Virus record (IMG/VR): IMGVR_UViG_3300027763_002499
Coordinates: 26,549 to 90,548 of that record
Length of the DNA: 64,000 nucleotides
Reading direction: 5' to 3' (one strand)
Source: a virus
The first letter of the stretch is position 1, and each line of letters starts with the position of its first letter. Both the position numbers and the translations under genes were made by a program. Shown here piece by piece: positions 13,950 through 21,382 of the stretch. The notes under the pieces are model-generated. The model worked only from the letters and a program-made list of their open reading frames with translations, was not told where the DNA came from and made no database searches.

Positions 13950-13955
13950 GTGTTT

Positions 13956-13984
13956 ATTATAATGTATAATGAAGCAATTGTCAA
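13956..13984 (-). promoter_or_regulatory. Consensus sigma70 promoter, leaderless
   Basis: TTGACA (13984-13979), 17-bp spacer, TATAAT (13961-13956): a perfect consensus match in both boxes and spacing. The ATG at 13949 starts 6 bases after the -10. Confidence 0.9.
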
Positions 13985-14023
13985 ATTTTTTTTGATAAGT
14001 AAACTTATACAACCTTTCAAGTT

Positions 14024-14581
14024 ATGATTGCATTAAACGCATACCCTGCACTATTACTCAACGCCGATTTTCAACCGGTCCATATGCATCCATTAAGTAC
14101 TATAAATTGGCAAGACGCTATTAAATCAGTCTTTTCTGATCGAGTGAATGTAGTTGCAGAATACGATGTTGAAATTCATAGTGCTACGCAAAGTTGGCGC
14201 TTGCCCAGTGTTGTGGCTCTCAAAGACTATGTCAAAAGAGACCAAACTCCTACATTCAGCAGATACAATGTTTATCTACGTGACCAGTTTACTTGCCAAT
14301 ATTGTGGAGGAGAGTTTGAAGCTCGTCATTTGACATTTGACCATGTTATCCCAAGAGCACATGGTGGTATAAGTTCATGGCAAAACGTTGTTGCGGCTTG
14401 CAGTCCTTGCAATCACAAAAAAGGATCAAAGTTGCCAAATGAAGCCAAGATGTTCCCGATCAACAAACCTGTACCTCCTACTGCATGGGACTTGTACGCT
14501 AGGGGAAAACGTAGGCCTCAAAGTAATCTACACGAATCTTGGAGAGATTATCTATATTGGGATAGTGCTTTAGAAGCATAA
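14024..14581 (+). CDS. HNH endonuclease
   Basis: A 185-aa HNH nuclease. C91/C94 and C126/C129 form the structural zinc site, D106-H107 (FDHVIPRAHGG) starts the betabeta-alpha-Me motif and N130-H131 with NHKKGSK completes it. The first 80 residues match the N-terminal extension of bacterial and phage HNH proteins of the RRXRR/McrA-like group. It could be a free-standing homing-type or packaging-associated nuclease. It is one of only two plus-strand genes and has no clear Shine-Dalgarno site. Confidence 0.88.
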   Translation: MIALNAYPALLLNADFQPVHMHPLSTINWQDAIKSVFSDRVNVVAEYDVEIHSATQSWRLPSVVALKDYVKRDQTPTFSRYNVYLRDQFTCQYCGGEFEARHLTFDHVIPRAHGGISSWQNVVAACSPCNHKKGSKLPNEAKMFPINKPVPPTAWDLYARGKRRPQSNLHESWRDYLYWDSALEA

Positions 14582-14583
14582 AG

Positions 14584-14610
14584 AAAAGGCTGTCAATCCG
14601 ACAGCTTTTT
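14584..14610 (+). terminator. Rho-independent terminator after the HNH gene
   Basis: GCTGTC / GACAGC stem with a 5-base loop, extended by flanking A and T runs and followed by TTTTT. It starts 3 bases after the HNH stop and overlaps the 3' end of the converging gene. Confidence 0.8.
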
Positions 14611-14934
14611 CATCATCAAAGACTCGGCTTCGTCTTTTCTTCTTTCAGCTTGCGCTTCGGCCAACATTGGGACTGCTTGTCTTATAACCGTTAGCATGAA
14701 TTCTTCACCAGCTTCCCTCATATGACTAAACTCGGGCTTTGAGCTAACATAACAGTATTCACTGTCATTAAGCATTTCCTTTAATGCACCCATGATTAGA
14801 ATTGAGATTTGTTTTTCCTTAGGTGTCATGTGATTAATGGCAATAGCAGGTTTTACCGGACTAGCCACTCCGAAACAGATTTTCCTCCAAGTTGCCCTGA
14901 AGCTGTTGATAATTTTTTCCATCGTGAGTTGCAT
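14593..14934 (-). CDS. Helical hypothetical protein
   Basis: A 113-aa protein, mostly helical, with MTPKEKQISILIMGALKEML and a charged C-terminus. It overlaps the 3' end of the peptidase-G2-like gene by 82 bases in another frame, an unusual length for this genome, so its true start may be the internal ATG near 14829. No strong RBS is seen for either. Function unknown. Confidence 0.5.
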   Translation of the reverse strand: MQLTMEKIINSFRATWRKICFGVASPVKPAIAINHMTPKEKQISILIMGALKEMLNDSEYCYVSSKPEFSHMREAGEEFMLTVIRQAVPMLAEAQAERRKDEAESLMMKKLSD

Positions 14935-15458
14935 ACGCTGTTATCTCTAACAATTACTCTACCAAGCAATACTACCAAAGCCCATTCCTTTCTTTCCCAT
15001 CGAGGAAGATAAGGTTCAATTGGCTTGCCTGTATTTTTATATTCTTCACTGAGTATTTCTCTCATTAATGGATGTTTGGTTTGTGGGTTAATAGTATGAT
15101 ATACAGCATCTGGTGGTGGTACTGTACCGTCGGGAATACGGTCAGCTTCATACCAATGTCTGAATCCTTCACTTAACCATTCTACCATTACCTGTTTTTC
15201 CCAGAGTAATCTGTTGGCACTATCCCTCAAGTGTTTGTTGTGCCACTCACCCGGTGAACCGTGTGTGATAATGGCCACTGATGTATTGTCTCCGCCAACA
15301 ACGCCAATGATATCGCTAGGATCTACATCAAATGGTGCCCTGTCAGCTGGTATTACTTTACCATCGTGTAACACGACTGTTAAACCAGCACGATCTTCAC
15401 CTACAGGATTTCCATCCCACCATTCAAACATTTCAGAATAACCACTTGGTGCGCTCAT
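14853..15458 (-). CDS. Peptidase-G2-like (intramolecular chaperone/autocleavage) protein
   Basis: A 201-aa protein resembling the peptidase G2 domain of phage tail appendages: YSEMFEWWDGNP, DRAGLTVVL, SDIIGVVGGD, HNKHLRDSANRLLWE and PYLPRWERKEWALVVLLGRVIVRD follow that family's block order. In tail spikes this domain sits at the C-terminus, helps trimerisation and is cut off. Here it stands alone without a fibre body. The last 30 residues overlap the next gene and do not look family-like, so the 3' end may be rearranged. Confidence 0.65.
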   Translation of the reverse strand: MSAPSGYSEMFEWWDGNPVGEDRAGLTVVLHDGKVIPADRAPFDVDPSDIIGVVGGDNTSVAIITHGSPGEWHNKHLRDSANRLLWEKQVMVEWLSEGFRHWYEADRIPDGTVPPPDAVYHTINPQTKHPLMREILSEEYKNTGKPIEPYLPRWERKEWALVVLLGRVIVRDNSVCNSRWKKLSTASGQLGGKSVSEWLVR

Positions 15459-16012
15459 TTAGTTTCCAATTTTACGTTTAGTTCTTTTAAGACTTCCCTA
15501 TATAAAGGTTCGCCTGCGGCAACTTGTTCCTTCCAAGTTTTGCCAGCGCCAGAATCTGCCGGATCGCTAATGTATTTCCATACTTCAATATCAATGCCTA
15601 GTTTATTTGCAGCCTTGGCCACACTGTAGGCCTCCATATCAACTACATCACACTCAACACGAAGTTTGTTGGGTTCTGTAATAAAGATGTCACCTGATGC
15701 ACAAGTCTTGCCTACGCCTGGCATGATAATCATACTTTCTGGATCATTAAAGTGAATGCCAGGTTGCATACCAAGTGCCATCAAGTTTACATCATGTTGC
15801 CATACAGTATTGATACGATGAACACCTGTGCCAAGTGTAATGCCACCAGCAGTGCCCATGTTAATAATACGCTTAGGATGATACAAGTGGCATAGGCGCA
15901 TTGTGTTAATTGCGGCATTTACTTTACCTACGCCAATGCAATGTACATTAGAATATTCTTTAAAAAGATTTGGCGCTTCGTCTGTGAGTGCAAATACAAT
16001 TAGATCAGTCAT
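15455..16012 (-). CDS. MTA/SAH-type nucleosidase (PNP/UDP superfamily)
   Basis: A 185-aa nucleoside phosphorylase-superfamily protein, a little shorter than typical MTA/SAH nucleosidases (about 230). Seen: N-terminal strand LIVFALTDEAP, INMGTAGGI, and the hallmark DVVDMEAYSVAKAA, whose Glu binds the ribose hydroxyls, followed by KYISDPAD with the catalytic Asp. Members hydrolyse methylthioadenosine, S-adenosylhomocysteine and 5'-deoxyadenosine to adenine. It overlaps the adenine phosphoribosyltransferase gene by 8 bases, which would reuse the adenine. Confidence 0.8.
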   Translation of the reverse strand: MTDLIVFALTDEAPNLFKEYSNVHCIGVGKVNAAINTMRLCHLYHPKRIINMGTAGGITLGTGVHRINTVWQHDVNLMALGMQPGIHFNDPESMIIMPGVGKTCASGDIFITEPNKLRVECDVVDMEAYSVAKAANKLGIDIEVWKYISDPADSGAGKTWKEQVAAGEPLYREVLKELNVKLETK

Positions 16013-16562
16013 TTATTAATCCAAAAACACGAACACCTTTTTCTTCTAACAACCGTTGTCCTGGTAAGAATGAGAGGTTAACCAATACGGCCACGTTCAT
16101 TGAAGTATATGGGATAGCTAGGTTATTATGCAATAATTTACAAATTGCTTCTGCTGTGCCGCCCGTTGCAAGTACATCATCAATGATTAATATTGGGCGA
16201 TTGCCAATGTTAGTGGTTGTTGAAAGTTCCAGGGTATCGGTACCATACTCAAGATTATAAGTTTGGCTCCACACGGCACCAGGAAGTTTACCTGGCTTCC
16301 TTACCACATGCAAAGGTAGTTTACAATGATTTGCAGTTGGAGCACCCCAAATAAAGCCACGAGCATCAGCGGCAAAAATATCTTGTACATTGCAATCTTC
16401 AGCAACTGCTTTAAACCATTGTACACTTTGATCAAATGCAATTGGGTGCTGACAAAGTCCAACTGTATTAAGATAATTAACTCCTGGCTTGGGCCAGTTA
16501 GAATATATTGGTATATGTTTGCGTACAGAGTCTGATGTTGTTGAAGTAAGATGTGTTAGCAT
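16005..16562 (-). CDS. Adenine phosphoribosyltransferase
   Basis: A 185-aa type I phosphoribosyltransferase. SNWPKPGVNYL matches the APRT N-terminal signature, ARGFIWGAP and RKPGKLPGAV with LEYGTDTLEL are APRT-specific, and ILIIDDVLATGGTAEA is the PRPP-binding loop. It converts adenine plus PRPP to AMP. Fused by overlap to the nucleosidase gene, it forms a two-step salvage route from SAM by-products. Confidence 0.92.
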   Translation of the reverse strand: MLTHLTSTTSDSVRKHIPIYSNWPKPGVNYLNTVGLCQHPIAFDQSVQWFKAVAEDCNVQDIFAADARGFIWGAPTANHCKLPLHVVRKPGKLPGAVWSQTYNLEYGTDTLELSTTTNIGNRPILIIDDVLATGGTAEAICKLLHNNLAIPYTSMNVAVLVNLSFLPGQRLLEEKGVRVFGLIND

Positions 16563-16622
16563 ACAACTAATTAGTATCTATACTTCCAGCATGTAAGATC
16601 AAAATCCTGCTAGGATTATAAA

Positions 16623-17318
16623 TTACAAAATCTTTACTCTGGTCAGTCTGGTTTCTTTTGTACCAAACTGATCATTACCATGTGCTTTAACAACACCAAC
16701 AATGGGGAATTCTTCAGGTGAGTCGGGCCACATATCAACCATCATGCTACTGGACCAAAAATACATGTTAGTACCATCTGTGGCACGAACAACACTCCCT
16801 GGAAATGCTCGGCCCATATATTTTGCCACCACACGAACTTTTAGGTTAAGCTTTTGGCCGATTTCGCCTTGATGGATACTGGTACGTGCAACAAGGTCTA
16901 GCTCTTCCTTTTTGCGTTCTTTAACCAACTCCCTGCGATACCTGCTGGGCATACAAGCAAGATAAGCCAAACCCATACGAACATTAACTTTTTCTTCAGT
17001 GATCAAATTTAAAATCTTTTGATCAAACTCTGATATCTTGCCTGTAATGGCATCCATGGCAATATATTGAAAGTGTTCGTTTAACTGCTGGGCTAACGCA
17101 CGGTCTTCATCTGTAATATTGACCATGCCAAGTTTAACTTGGTCCGCAATAATATCTCTGTTTGGCCTCAACTTAACATTGCCAGTTTCTTGATCAAGCT
17201 CAGCAAACTTAATGTATTGTCCGCCATTGATCCGATCAGCTAGAGCAACCAAGGACCAGGCATCAATGAGGGGAAGTACACCTTCTTTGAGGAACTTTGT
17301 CTTTTCTTGATTATCCAT
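16623..17318 (-). CDS. Hypothetical phage protein with OB-like C-terminus
   Basis: A 231-aa protein: a helical N-terminal two thirds and a strand-rich C-terminal 80 residues (NLKVRVVAKYMGR, VVRATDGTNMYFW, VGVVKAHGNDQFGTKETRLTRVKI). The latter pattern resembles small OB-type modules in phage replication proteins, but I do not recognise the family. Own promoter at 17356-17384 with a 30-base leader. Confidence 0.6.
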   Translation of the reverse strand: MDNQEKTKFLKEGVLPLIDAWSLVALADRINGGQYIKFAELDQETGNVKLRPNRDIIADQVKLGMVNITDEDRALAQQLNEHFQYIAMDAITGKISEFDQKILNLITEEKVNVRMGLAYLACMPSRYRRELVKERKKEELDLVARTSIHQGEIGQKLNLKVRVVAKYMGRAFPGSVVRATDGTNMYFWSSSMMVDMWPDSPEEFPIVGVVKAHGNDQFGTKETRLTRVKIL

Positions 17319-17355
17319 TGTTGATAACTTTCAAATTGAAACGTTGATGTTTGCT

Positions 17356-17384
17356 ATTATACCACAAACAAACAGAAAAGTCAA
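17356..17384 (-). promoter_or_regulatory. Sigma70-type promoter
   Basis: TTGACT (17384-17379), 17-bp spacer, TATAAT (17361-17356), upstream of the gene starting at 17318. Confidence 0.85.
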
Positions 17385-17406
17385 TGGTTAATATGTTGTA
17401 TACAAT

Positions 17407-17847
17407 TTACATAGAAATACACAATCTGATTCCTCTACTGCGAAGCTTTTCTTCCCAGGCAAAAAATGTTGTGTATCCGTGGGTCATAACGCCGTGATAT
17501 TCCCATTCCCATTGATGGACCATTTCATGGGCCACTACAGAAATAAACTTTTTAAAATTGGGCCAGTGTTTTTGCAACCTTATGGCTTTTGTGTAATAAG
17601 GTCCCCAACGACTGCCGCGTTGTAGGCCTTCGCACTCTCCCCAGATTTGTCTATGCTTATAATCCCTGACTATAATTTTAGGGATTGTAAGAGCATTACT
17701 AAAAACGGAAGAATTGATAGAATGATAGACTGTTTTGGCAAGATTTTCGGTAGCGACAAATGGACATTTTATGCCCATATTATTGGCCACCCCTACTAAT
17801 TGATGTAGTTGGTATCGTGGAGACTGTTTTAGTTCTAAAACTACCAT
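17407..17847 (-). CDS. SprT-like zinc metallopeptidase
   Basis: A 146-aa protein with the SprT/Spartan active-site helix VVAHEMVHQWEWEYH (HExxH, about 108-112) followed by a third His in MTHGYTTFFAW. SprT-like proteases act on DNA-protein crosslinks in eukaryotes; bacterial and phage members are less defined. No C-terminal zinc ribbon is visible. Strong RBS (GCAGGAG). Confidence 0.8.
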   Translation of the reverse strand: MVVLELKQSPRYQLHQLVGVANNMGIKCPFVATENLAKTVYHSINSSVFSNALTIPKIIVRDYKHRQIWGECEGLQRGSRWGPYYTKAIRLQKHWPNFKKFISVVAHEMVHQWEWEYHGVMTHGYTTFFAWEEKLRSRGIRLCISM

Positions 17848-17935
17848 GTATACTCCTGCCTGTACAGATAACTGTACTAGCTATTTAGTCATACATCTGG
17901 TGTTATAAACTACAGTTATAGGAAGCAATTAAAGC

Positions 17936-18547
17936 TTACTTTAAATACCGTTGTAGTGCTTGTTCTATATCAGTCCAATTGTTAAACTTTCGGATGCGAA
18001 TATCTGAAAATTCATGGTTCCATGGCTGATTCATTAAAAATGTAGCATGCCCTGCCTGAGCACTGGCTATGGCTGTTGATTCAAGAGCAGTGATACAAAT
18101 ACTATAATCATAGCCTTTTAAAATTGGATAAAAATTTTCATCTTTGTGCATCACATAGACATCGTTGAAAATACCAGGAAAAAGTAGTTCAAGATTTGCT
18201 CTGCGTAATATTGCCCTATGCATGTCTTTGCTTGCTCTACTGAAAGCAATGATATGCCAACCTCGACTTTTAATTTTAGACAGTGCTGTATCTGCTCCTA
18301 GACATGGAAGGGTAGCACCCCATTGCCAAGAATATTCGGTAAATTCTTTAAGCCATAAATCAGCGTGTTCATCACTAACGCCTAGCCAGGATCCAAGTTT
18401 TTCCCTGTCAGATATTTTTTCTGAGGAAACTTTACTTAAACGATCTAGTCCTGCTAGCCATTTTACAAATGCAGTAAGCGTATCAAGACACGTATCGTCT
18501 ATGTCGATGATTAACTTTGGTGGTAGTTCATCAGACGAGTTCAACAC
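17936..18547 (-). CDS. HAD-superfamily hydrolase-like protein
   Basis: A 203-aa protein with HAD motif I LIIDIDDTCLDT (nucleophile D16 and D18) and a probable motif II in IIAFSRASKD; a C-terminal Asp-rich motif III/IV is less clear (VMHKDENFYP). Length and layout resemble 5'-nucleotidase/NT5C-type phage HAD proteins. Start GTG or the adjacent TTG, inside the end of clpS, so translation is coupled. Confidence 0.65.
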   Translation of the reverse strand: MLNSSDELPPKLIIDIDDTCLDTLTAFVKWLAGLDRLSKVSSEKISDREKLGSWLGVSDEHADLWLKEFTEYSWQWGATLPCLGADTALSKIKSRGWHIIAFSRASKDMHRAILRRANLELLFPGIFNDVYVMHKDENFYPILKGYDYSICITALESTAIASAQAGHATFLMNQPWNHEFSDIRIRKFNNWTDIEQALQRYLK

Positions 18548-18836
18548 TAACCCCTAATGGGTGACCATTTGTTCTAGCAACCTGTGTAGACTCAAGTGCT
18601 TTTTGTTCAGCAACTTCGTAGCTATAAATTCCAGCAGTGCCTTTTCCTTTTTCATGTACTTCAAGCATGATTTTAACAGAAGCATCATGGCTGTGGTGAA
18701 AAATTGCTTTTAGCAATTCAATTACAAATTCCATAGGCGTAGCGTTGTCGTTTAAAATAACAACACGGTAACGTTCGGGCTCTTTTACTCCTACTATGTT
18801 TTCTGTTTTCTTAATTGTGTCTACTGCTGTGCTCAT
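18531..18836 (-). CDS. clpS: ClpS, N-degron adaptor of ClpAP
   Basis: A 101-aa protein matching ClpS along its core: RYRVVILNDNATPMEFV (the N-D pair that grips the N-terminal amine), ML-x-VHEKGKG with the conserved His, the Y-x-x-EVAE helix and NGHPLGVSVE. ClpS delivers proteins with destabilising N-termini to ClpA. Finding it in a phage, close to clpX and hsp20, suggests reprogramming of host proteolysis. A hairpin separates it from hsp20 upstream. Confidence 0.92.
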   Translation of the reverse strand: MSTAVDTIKKTENIVGVKEPERYRVVILNDNATPMEFVIELLKAIFHHSHDASVKIMLEVHEKGKGTAGIYSYEVAEQKALESTQVARTNGHPLGVSVELV

Positions 18837-18865
18837 TTTAAAAATCCATATTCTATTTTTATTTA

Positions 18866-18889
18866 GTAAGGTAGCAGGTGCTACCTTAC
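18866..18889 (-). terminator. Hairpin between hsp20 and clpS
   Basis: GTAAGGTAGC / GCTACCTTAC, 10-bp perfect stem with a 4-base loop, 7 bases after the hsp20 stop. Followed by AAATAAAAATAG rather than a U-run on the minus strand, so it may be an mRNA processing or partial termination site. Confidence 0.6.
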
Positions 18890-18895
18890 ATTATC

Positions 18896-19327
18896 TTATT
18901 CCTTTATTAAAGGAATTTTTTTAGGTTGTAGTTGGTCTGGAATTTGTTGTTCCAAATCAATGACTAACATACCGTCTTTGAGACTTGCTGTTTTTACTTC
19001 AACATGGTCAGCTAATACAAATTCTTGTTTAAAATTTCGTTTAGCAATACCACGGTAAACAAAAGTAGTATCAGCAGATTCCTCTTCTGATTTCTTACCT
19101 TCTACAACAAGGATATTTTCTTGTTGAGTAACATCAATATCAGCTTCACTAAAGCCTGCGACGGCCATAGTGATGCGAGTAGCAGTGTCACTGATCTTCT
19201 CAACATTGATTGGTGGGTAAGTACTTTTACCTTGGGGGCTTGTAGCCATTAAGCGTTCGAGTTCATTAAAAATGTTATCGAAGCCGATACCAAAGTGGTG
19301 TGATGGGAATAGTCGCAGATTTGACAT
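18896..19327 (-). CDS. Small heat-shock protein (Hsp20 / IbpA family)
   Basis: A 143-aa protein with an IbpA-like N-terminus (FDNIFNELERLM, PPINVEKISD) and an alpha-crystallin domain: ITMAVAGFSEADIDV, ENILVVEGKK, YRGIAKRNFKQEFVLADHVEV and LKDGMLVIDLEQ. The C-terminal IxI-type anchor is KIPLIKE. It holds unfolding proteins for refolding. A promoter and a long leader with a strong hairpin precede it; RBS AAAGGAG. Confidence 0.93.
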   Translation of the reverse strand: MSNLRLFPSHHFGIGFDNIFNELERLMATSPQGKSTYPPINVEKISDTATRITMAVAGFSEADIDVTQQENILVVEGKKSEEESADTTFVYRGIAKRNFKQEFVLADHVEVKTASLKDGMLVIDLEQQIPDQLQPKKIPLIKE

Positions 19328-19385
19328 GATATAGTCTCCTTTATTAAGCGAGTTTTAATTTGACAACCCCTCTTGGGCCTTGTCT

Positions 19386-19419
19386 TGTAATGCTAACCCT
19401 CATGGCATTAGCATTACAA
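19386..19419 (-). promoter_or_regulatory. Strong hairpin in the hsp20 leader
   Basis: TTGTAATGCTA / TAGCATTACAA, 11-bp perfect stem with a 12-base loop, beginning right at the expected transcription start and about 60 bases before the hsp20 ATG. It does not cover the RBS, so it is more likely a 5' stabilising or attenuation hairpin than a simple thermometer. Confidence 0.6.
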
Positions 19420-19447
19420 TTGTATTTATCATTGACATGAAAGTCAA
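19419..19447 (-). promoter_or_regulatory. Sigma70-type promoter for hsp20
   Basis: TTGACT (19447-19442), 17-bp spacer, TACAAT (19424-19419), in the gap between bS21 and hsp20. Confidence 0.75.
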
Positions 19448-19450
19448 GTA

Positions 19451-19726
19451 TTAAAATAACCTTTTTCTTGTACCTTCTCTTGCTGGTCTGCGTCCTTCAA
19501 GTTCATCTTTTTCAACCTGACGCAACCAGCGTCTACGGGCTTGATTTTCATCTTTTAATCTACGCACACATGGTTTTACATACTCCATGCGTTCGCGGAC
19601 TTCTTCTAATAGGCCGCTTTCCTGAATTTTGTTCTTAAATTTTCTTAGAGCTTTGTCAACATTGCCATCCTTGACTTCTACTCTTGCTCCACCCTTTCTT
19701 GTGGAACTTGGCTTGTCTCTACTCAT
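19451..19726 (-). CDS. rpsU: Ribosomal protein bS21
   Basis: A 91-aa bS21 homologue: [19 protein letters not shown] is the conserved N-terminal core, followed by [17 protein letters not shown] and a long Arg/Lys-rich C-terminal tail. Bacterial bS21 is about 70 aa and helps the 30S subunit pair with Shine-Dalgarno sequences. Phage-encoded bS21 is known from aquatic phages and may replace host bS21 to favour phage mRNAs. The N-terminal 14 residues and Arg-rich tail are extensions. ATGA overlap with clpX. Confidence 0.88.
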   Translation of the reverse strand: MSRDKPSSTRKGGARVEVKDGNVDKALRKFKNKIQESGLLEEVRERMEYVKPCVRRLKDENQARRRWLRQVEKDELEGRRPAREGTRKRLF

Positions 19727-20961
19727 CTTGCAATGACTTCTTTATTTTTATAGATCATAACAGGCAAGTGGTCCTCCACTGCTTTTTCGTTGATTATGAC
19801 TTTACTTAATCCTTCATGTGATAATTCGGGTAGATTAAACTGTGTTTTTAACAGAATATTCTCAACAATGCTCCTGATTCCACGAGCGCCTGTTTTTTTA
19901 ATAAAACCAAGTTTGGCTATGGCTTTTCTTGCTTCGGGTGTAAATTCTAGAGATACCTTATCCATTTCAAATATAGCACAATATTCTTTTTCAATGCTAT
20001 CTTCTGGTTCAGTCATAATTCTAACCAAGTCTTCAATCGACAATTCATTGAGAGTTGTTATTACTGGTATACGTCCCATGAACTCGGGAATCATACCAAA
20101 CTTAACAAAATCGTCGGGTTCAACAGCAGACAACCACGAATCAACATTTTGTTTTGCTGATTCTACTGTAGCATTAAAACCAATTTTTACCCCACCGGTC
20201 ACACGCTTTTTTACTTCTTCTTCGAGACCAACAAATGCGCCGCCAAGGATAAACAGTATATCTTTTGTATTAACAATGTTTGCTTCACTGCCCGGGTGTT
20301 TACGTCCACCGTTAACTGGTACACGACACTCGGTACCTTCTATTAATTTTAACAATGCTTGTTGTACACCTTCGCCTGATACGTCACGAGTAATACTTGC
20401 GCTTTCACTCTTACGACCTTTCTTGTCAATTTCGTCAATGTAGATAATACCTTTTTCAGCTTTCTTAATGTCACCATCGGCACTTTGAACAAGACGATGA
20501 ATAATACTTTCAACGTCGTCACCTACATAACCACTTTCAGTTAGTGTGGTAGCATCAGCAACAGCAAACGGAACATTAAGGCGCTCTGCTAATTTTTTAG
20601 CAAGCAATGTCTTACCACTACCCGTTGGCCCAATCAATAGTACATTACTTTTCTTAATAAGATTGCCAAAGATGTTATAGTGCAATCTTTTGTAATGATT
20701 TCTAACTGCGACGCTCAGTGCAATCTTTGCTGAGTCTTGGCCAACAACAAATCTATCAAGATATGATTTAATTTCACTAGGGGTAGTTGTATCGTTAAAC
20801 TCAATGTTTTTATTTTTATCTTTGTCTGAATCCAATGCTTCAAGGCAAAGATTAATACACTCGTTGCAAATGTATGCCTTGTCCCCAGCAATTAGTGCTT
20901 GGACTTCGTCCCTATGCTTATTGCAAAAACTGCAATAGAGTGATATTGACTTATCCACCAA
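19723..20961 (-). CDS. clpX: ClpX, ATP-dependent unfoldase
   Basis: A 412-aa, full-length ClpX. Zinc-binding domain with C10, C13, C32, C35; Walker A GPTGSGKT (111-118); pore loop GYVG (144-147); Walker [11 protein letters not shown] (171-180); RKH loop (220-222); IGF loop (260-262) that docks on ClpP; sensor-2 region GARGIRS. All parts needed to unfold substrates and bind host ClpP appear intact. No ClpP gene is in the window. Start is TTG or the next GTG, inside the upstream gene's end (GAGG site). Confidence 0.95.
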   Translation of the reverse strand: MVDKSISLYCSFCNKHRDEVQALIAGDKAYICNECINLCLEALDSDKDKNKNIEFNDTTTPSEIKSYLDRFVVGQDSAKIALSVAVRNHYKRLHYNIFGNLIKKSNVLLIGPTGSGKTLLAKKLAERLNVPFAVADATTLTESGYVGDDVESIIHRLVQSADGDIKKAEKGIIYIDEIDKKGRKSESASITRDVSGEGVQQALLKLIEGTECRVPVNGGRKHPGSEANIVNTKDILFILGGAFVGLEEEVKKRVTGGVKIGFNATVESAKQNVDSWLSAVEPDDFVKFGMIPEFMGRIPVITTLNELSIEDLVRIMTEPEDSIEKEYCAIFEMDKVSLEFTPEARKAIAKLGFIKKTGARGIRSIVENILLKTQFNLPELSHEGLSKVIINEKAVEDHLPVMIYKNKEVIAR

Positions 20962-21373
20962 AAGCTGCCTCTAATAATACAGGTAAGTTATCCAAGTCAT
21001 CAAAGCAAGGAACGTCGATTGCATTGAGCAAAGCAACAAACTCGTCGTTACCATCCTTCACATAAAATACAACAGGATTATCTAATTTGCAAAGTCCTAA
21101 TGCCATGCGTATTTCTTGTTCAGTACAACTTGATGTATCAACAATGATTAAATTACAATTATCAACCACATGCCAATACCAGACCCAAGCCTTTGGGTCT
21201 TTTGAACCTGATTCATTTACATAAAATGTAATTTGATTCTGAACTACCTTTTCAATTGTAGTTAGGGCTTTGTCTTGCCATTTTTTATCACTACCTATTA
21301 GACATATTGCAATGCCTCCACCAGGCATATACAATGTTGGTGGACTAACAACATAAACATTAGAATCGTTCAA
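20951..21373 (-). CDS. Rossmann-like protein, possibly deoxyribosyltransferase-fold
   Basis: A 140-aa protein with [17 protein letters not shown] near the N-terminus and [22 protein letters not shown] in the middle, a layout similar to nucleoside 2-deoxyribosyltransferase-like proteins (strand, then D-x-S...E helix). Active-site identity is not established. TTG start with AAGGAAG upstream. Overlaps clpX by 11 bases. Confidence 0.5.
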   Translation of the reverse strand: MNDSNVYVVSPPTLYMPGGGIAICLIGSDKKWQDKALTTIEKVVQNQITFYVNESGSKDPKAWVWYWHVVDNCNLIIVDTSSCTEQEIRMALGLCKLDNPVVFYVKDGNDEFVALLNAIDVPCFDDLDNLPVLLEAAFGG

Positions 21374-21382
21374 AATACTTCC

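Noticed and set aside
19790-20443. 217-codon plus-strand open frame
   Set aside because: It lies fully opposite clpX, whose protein matches its family over its whole length; the reverse frame has no domain or RBS.
20951-21373. Confident call as nucleoside 2-deoxyribosyltransferase
   Set aside because: Only the general fold pattern is seen; the catalytic Glu context is not certain enough.
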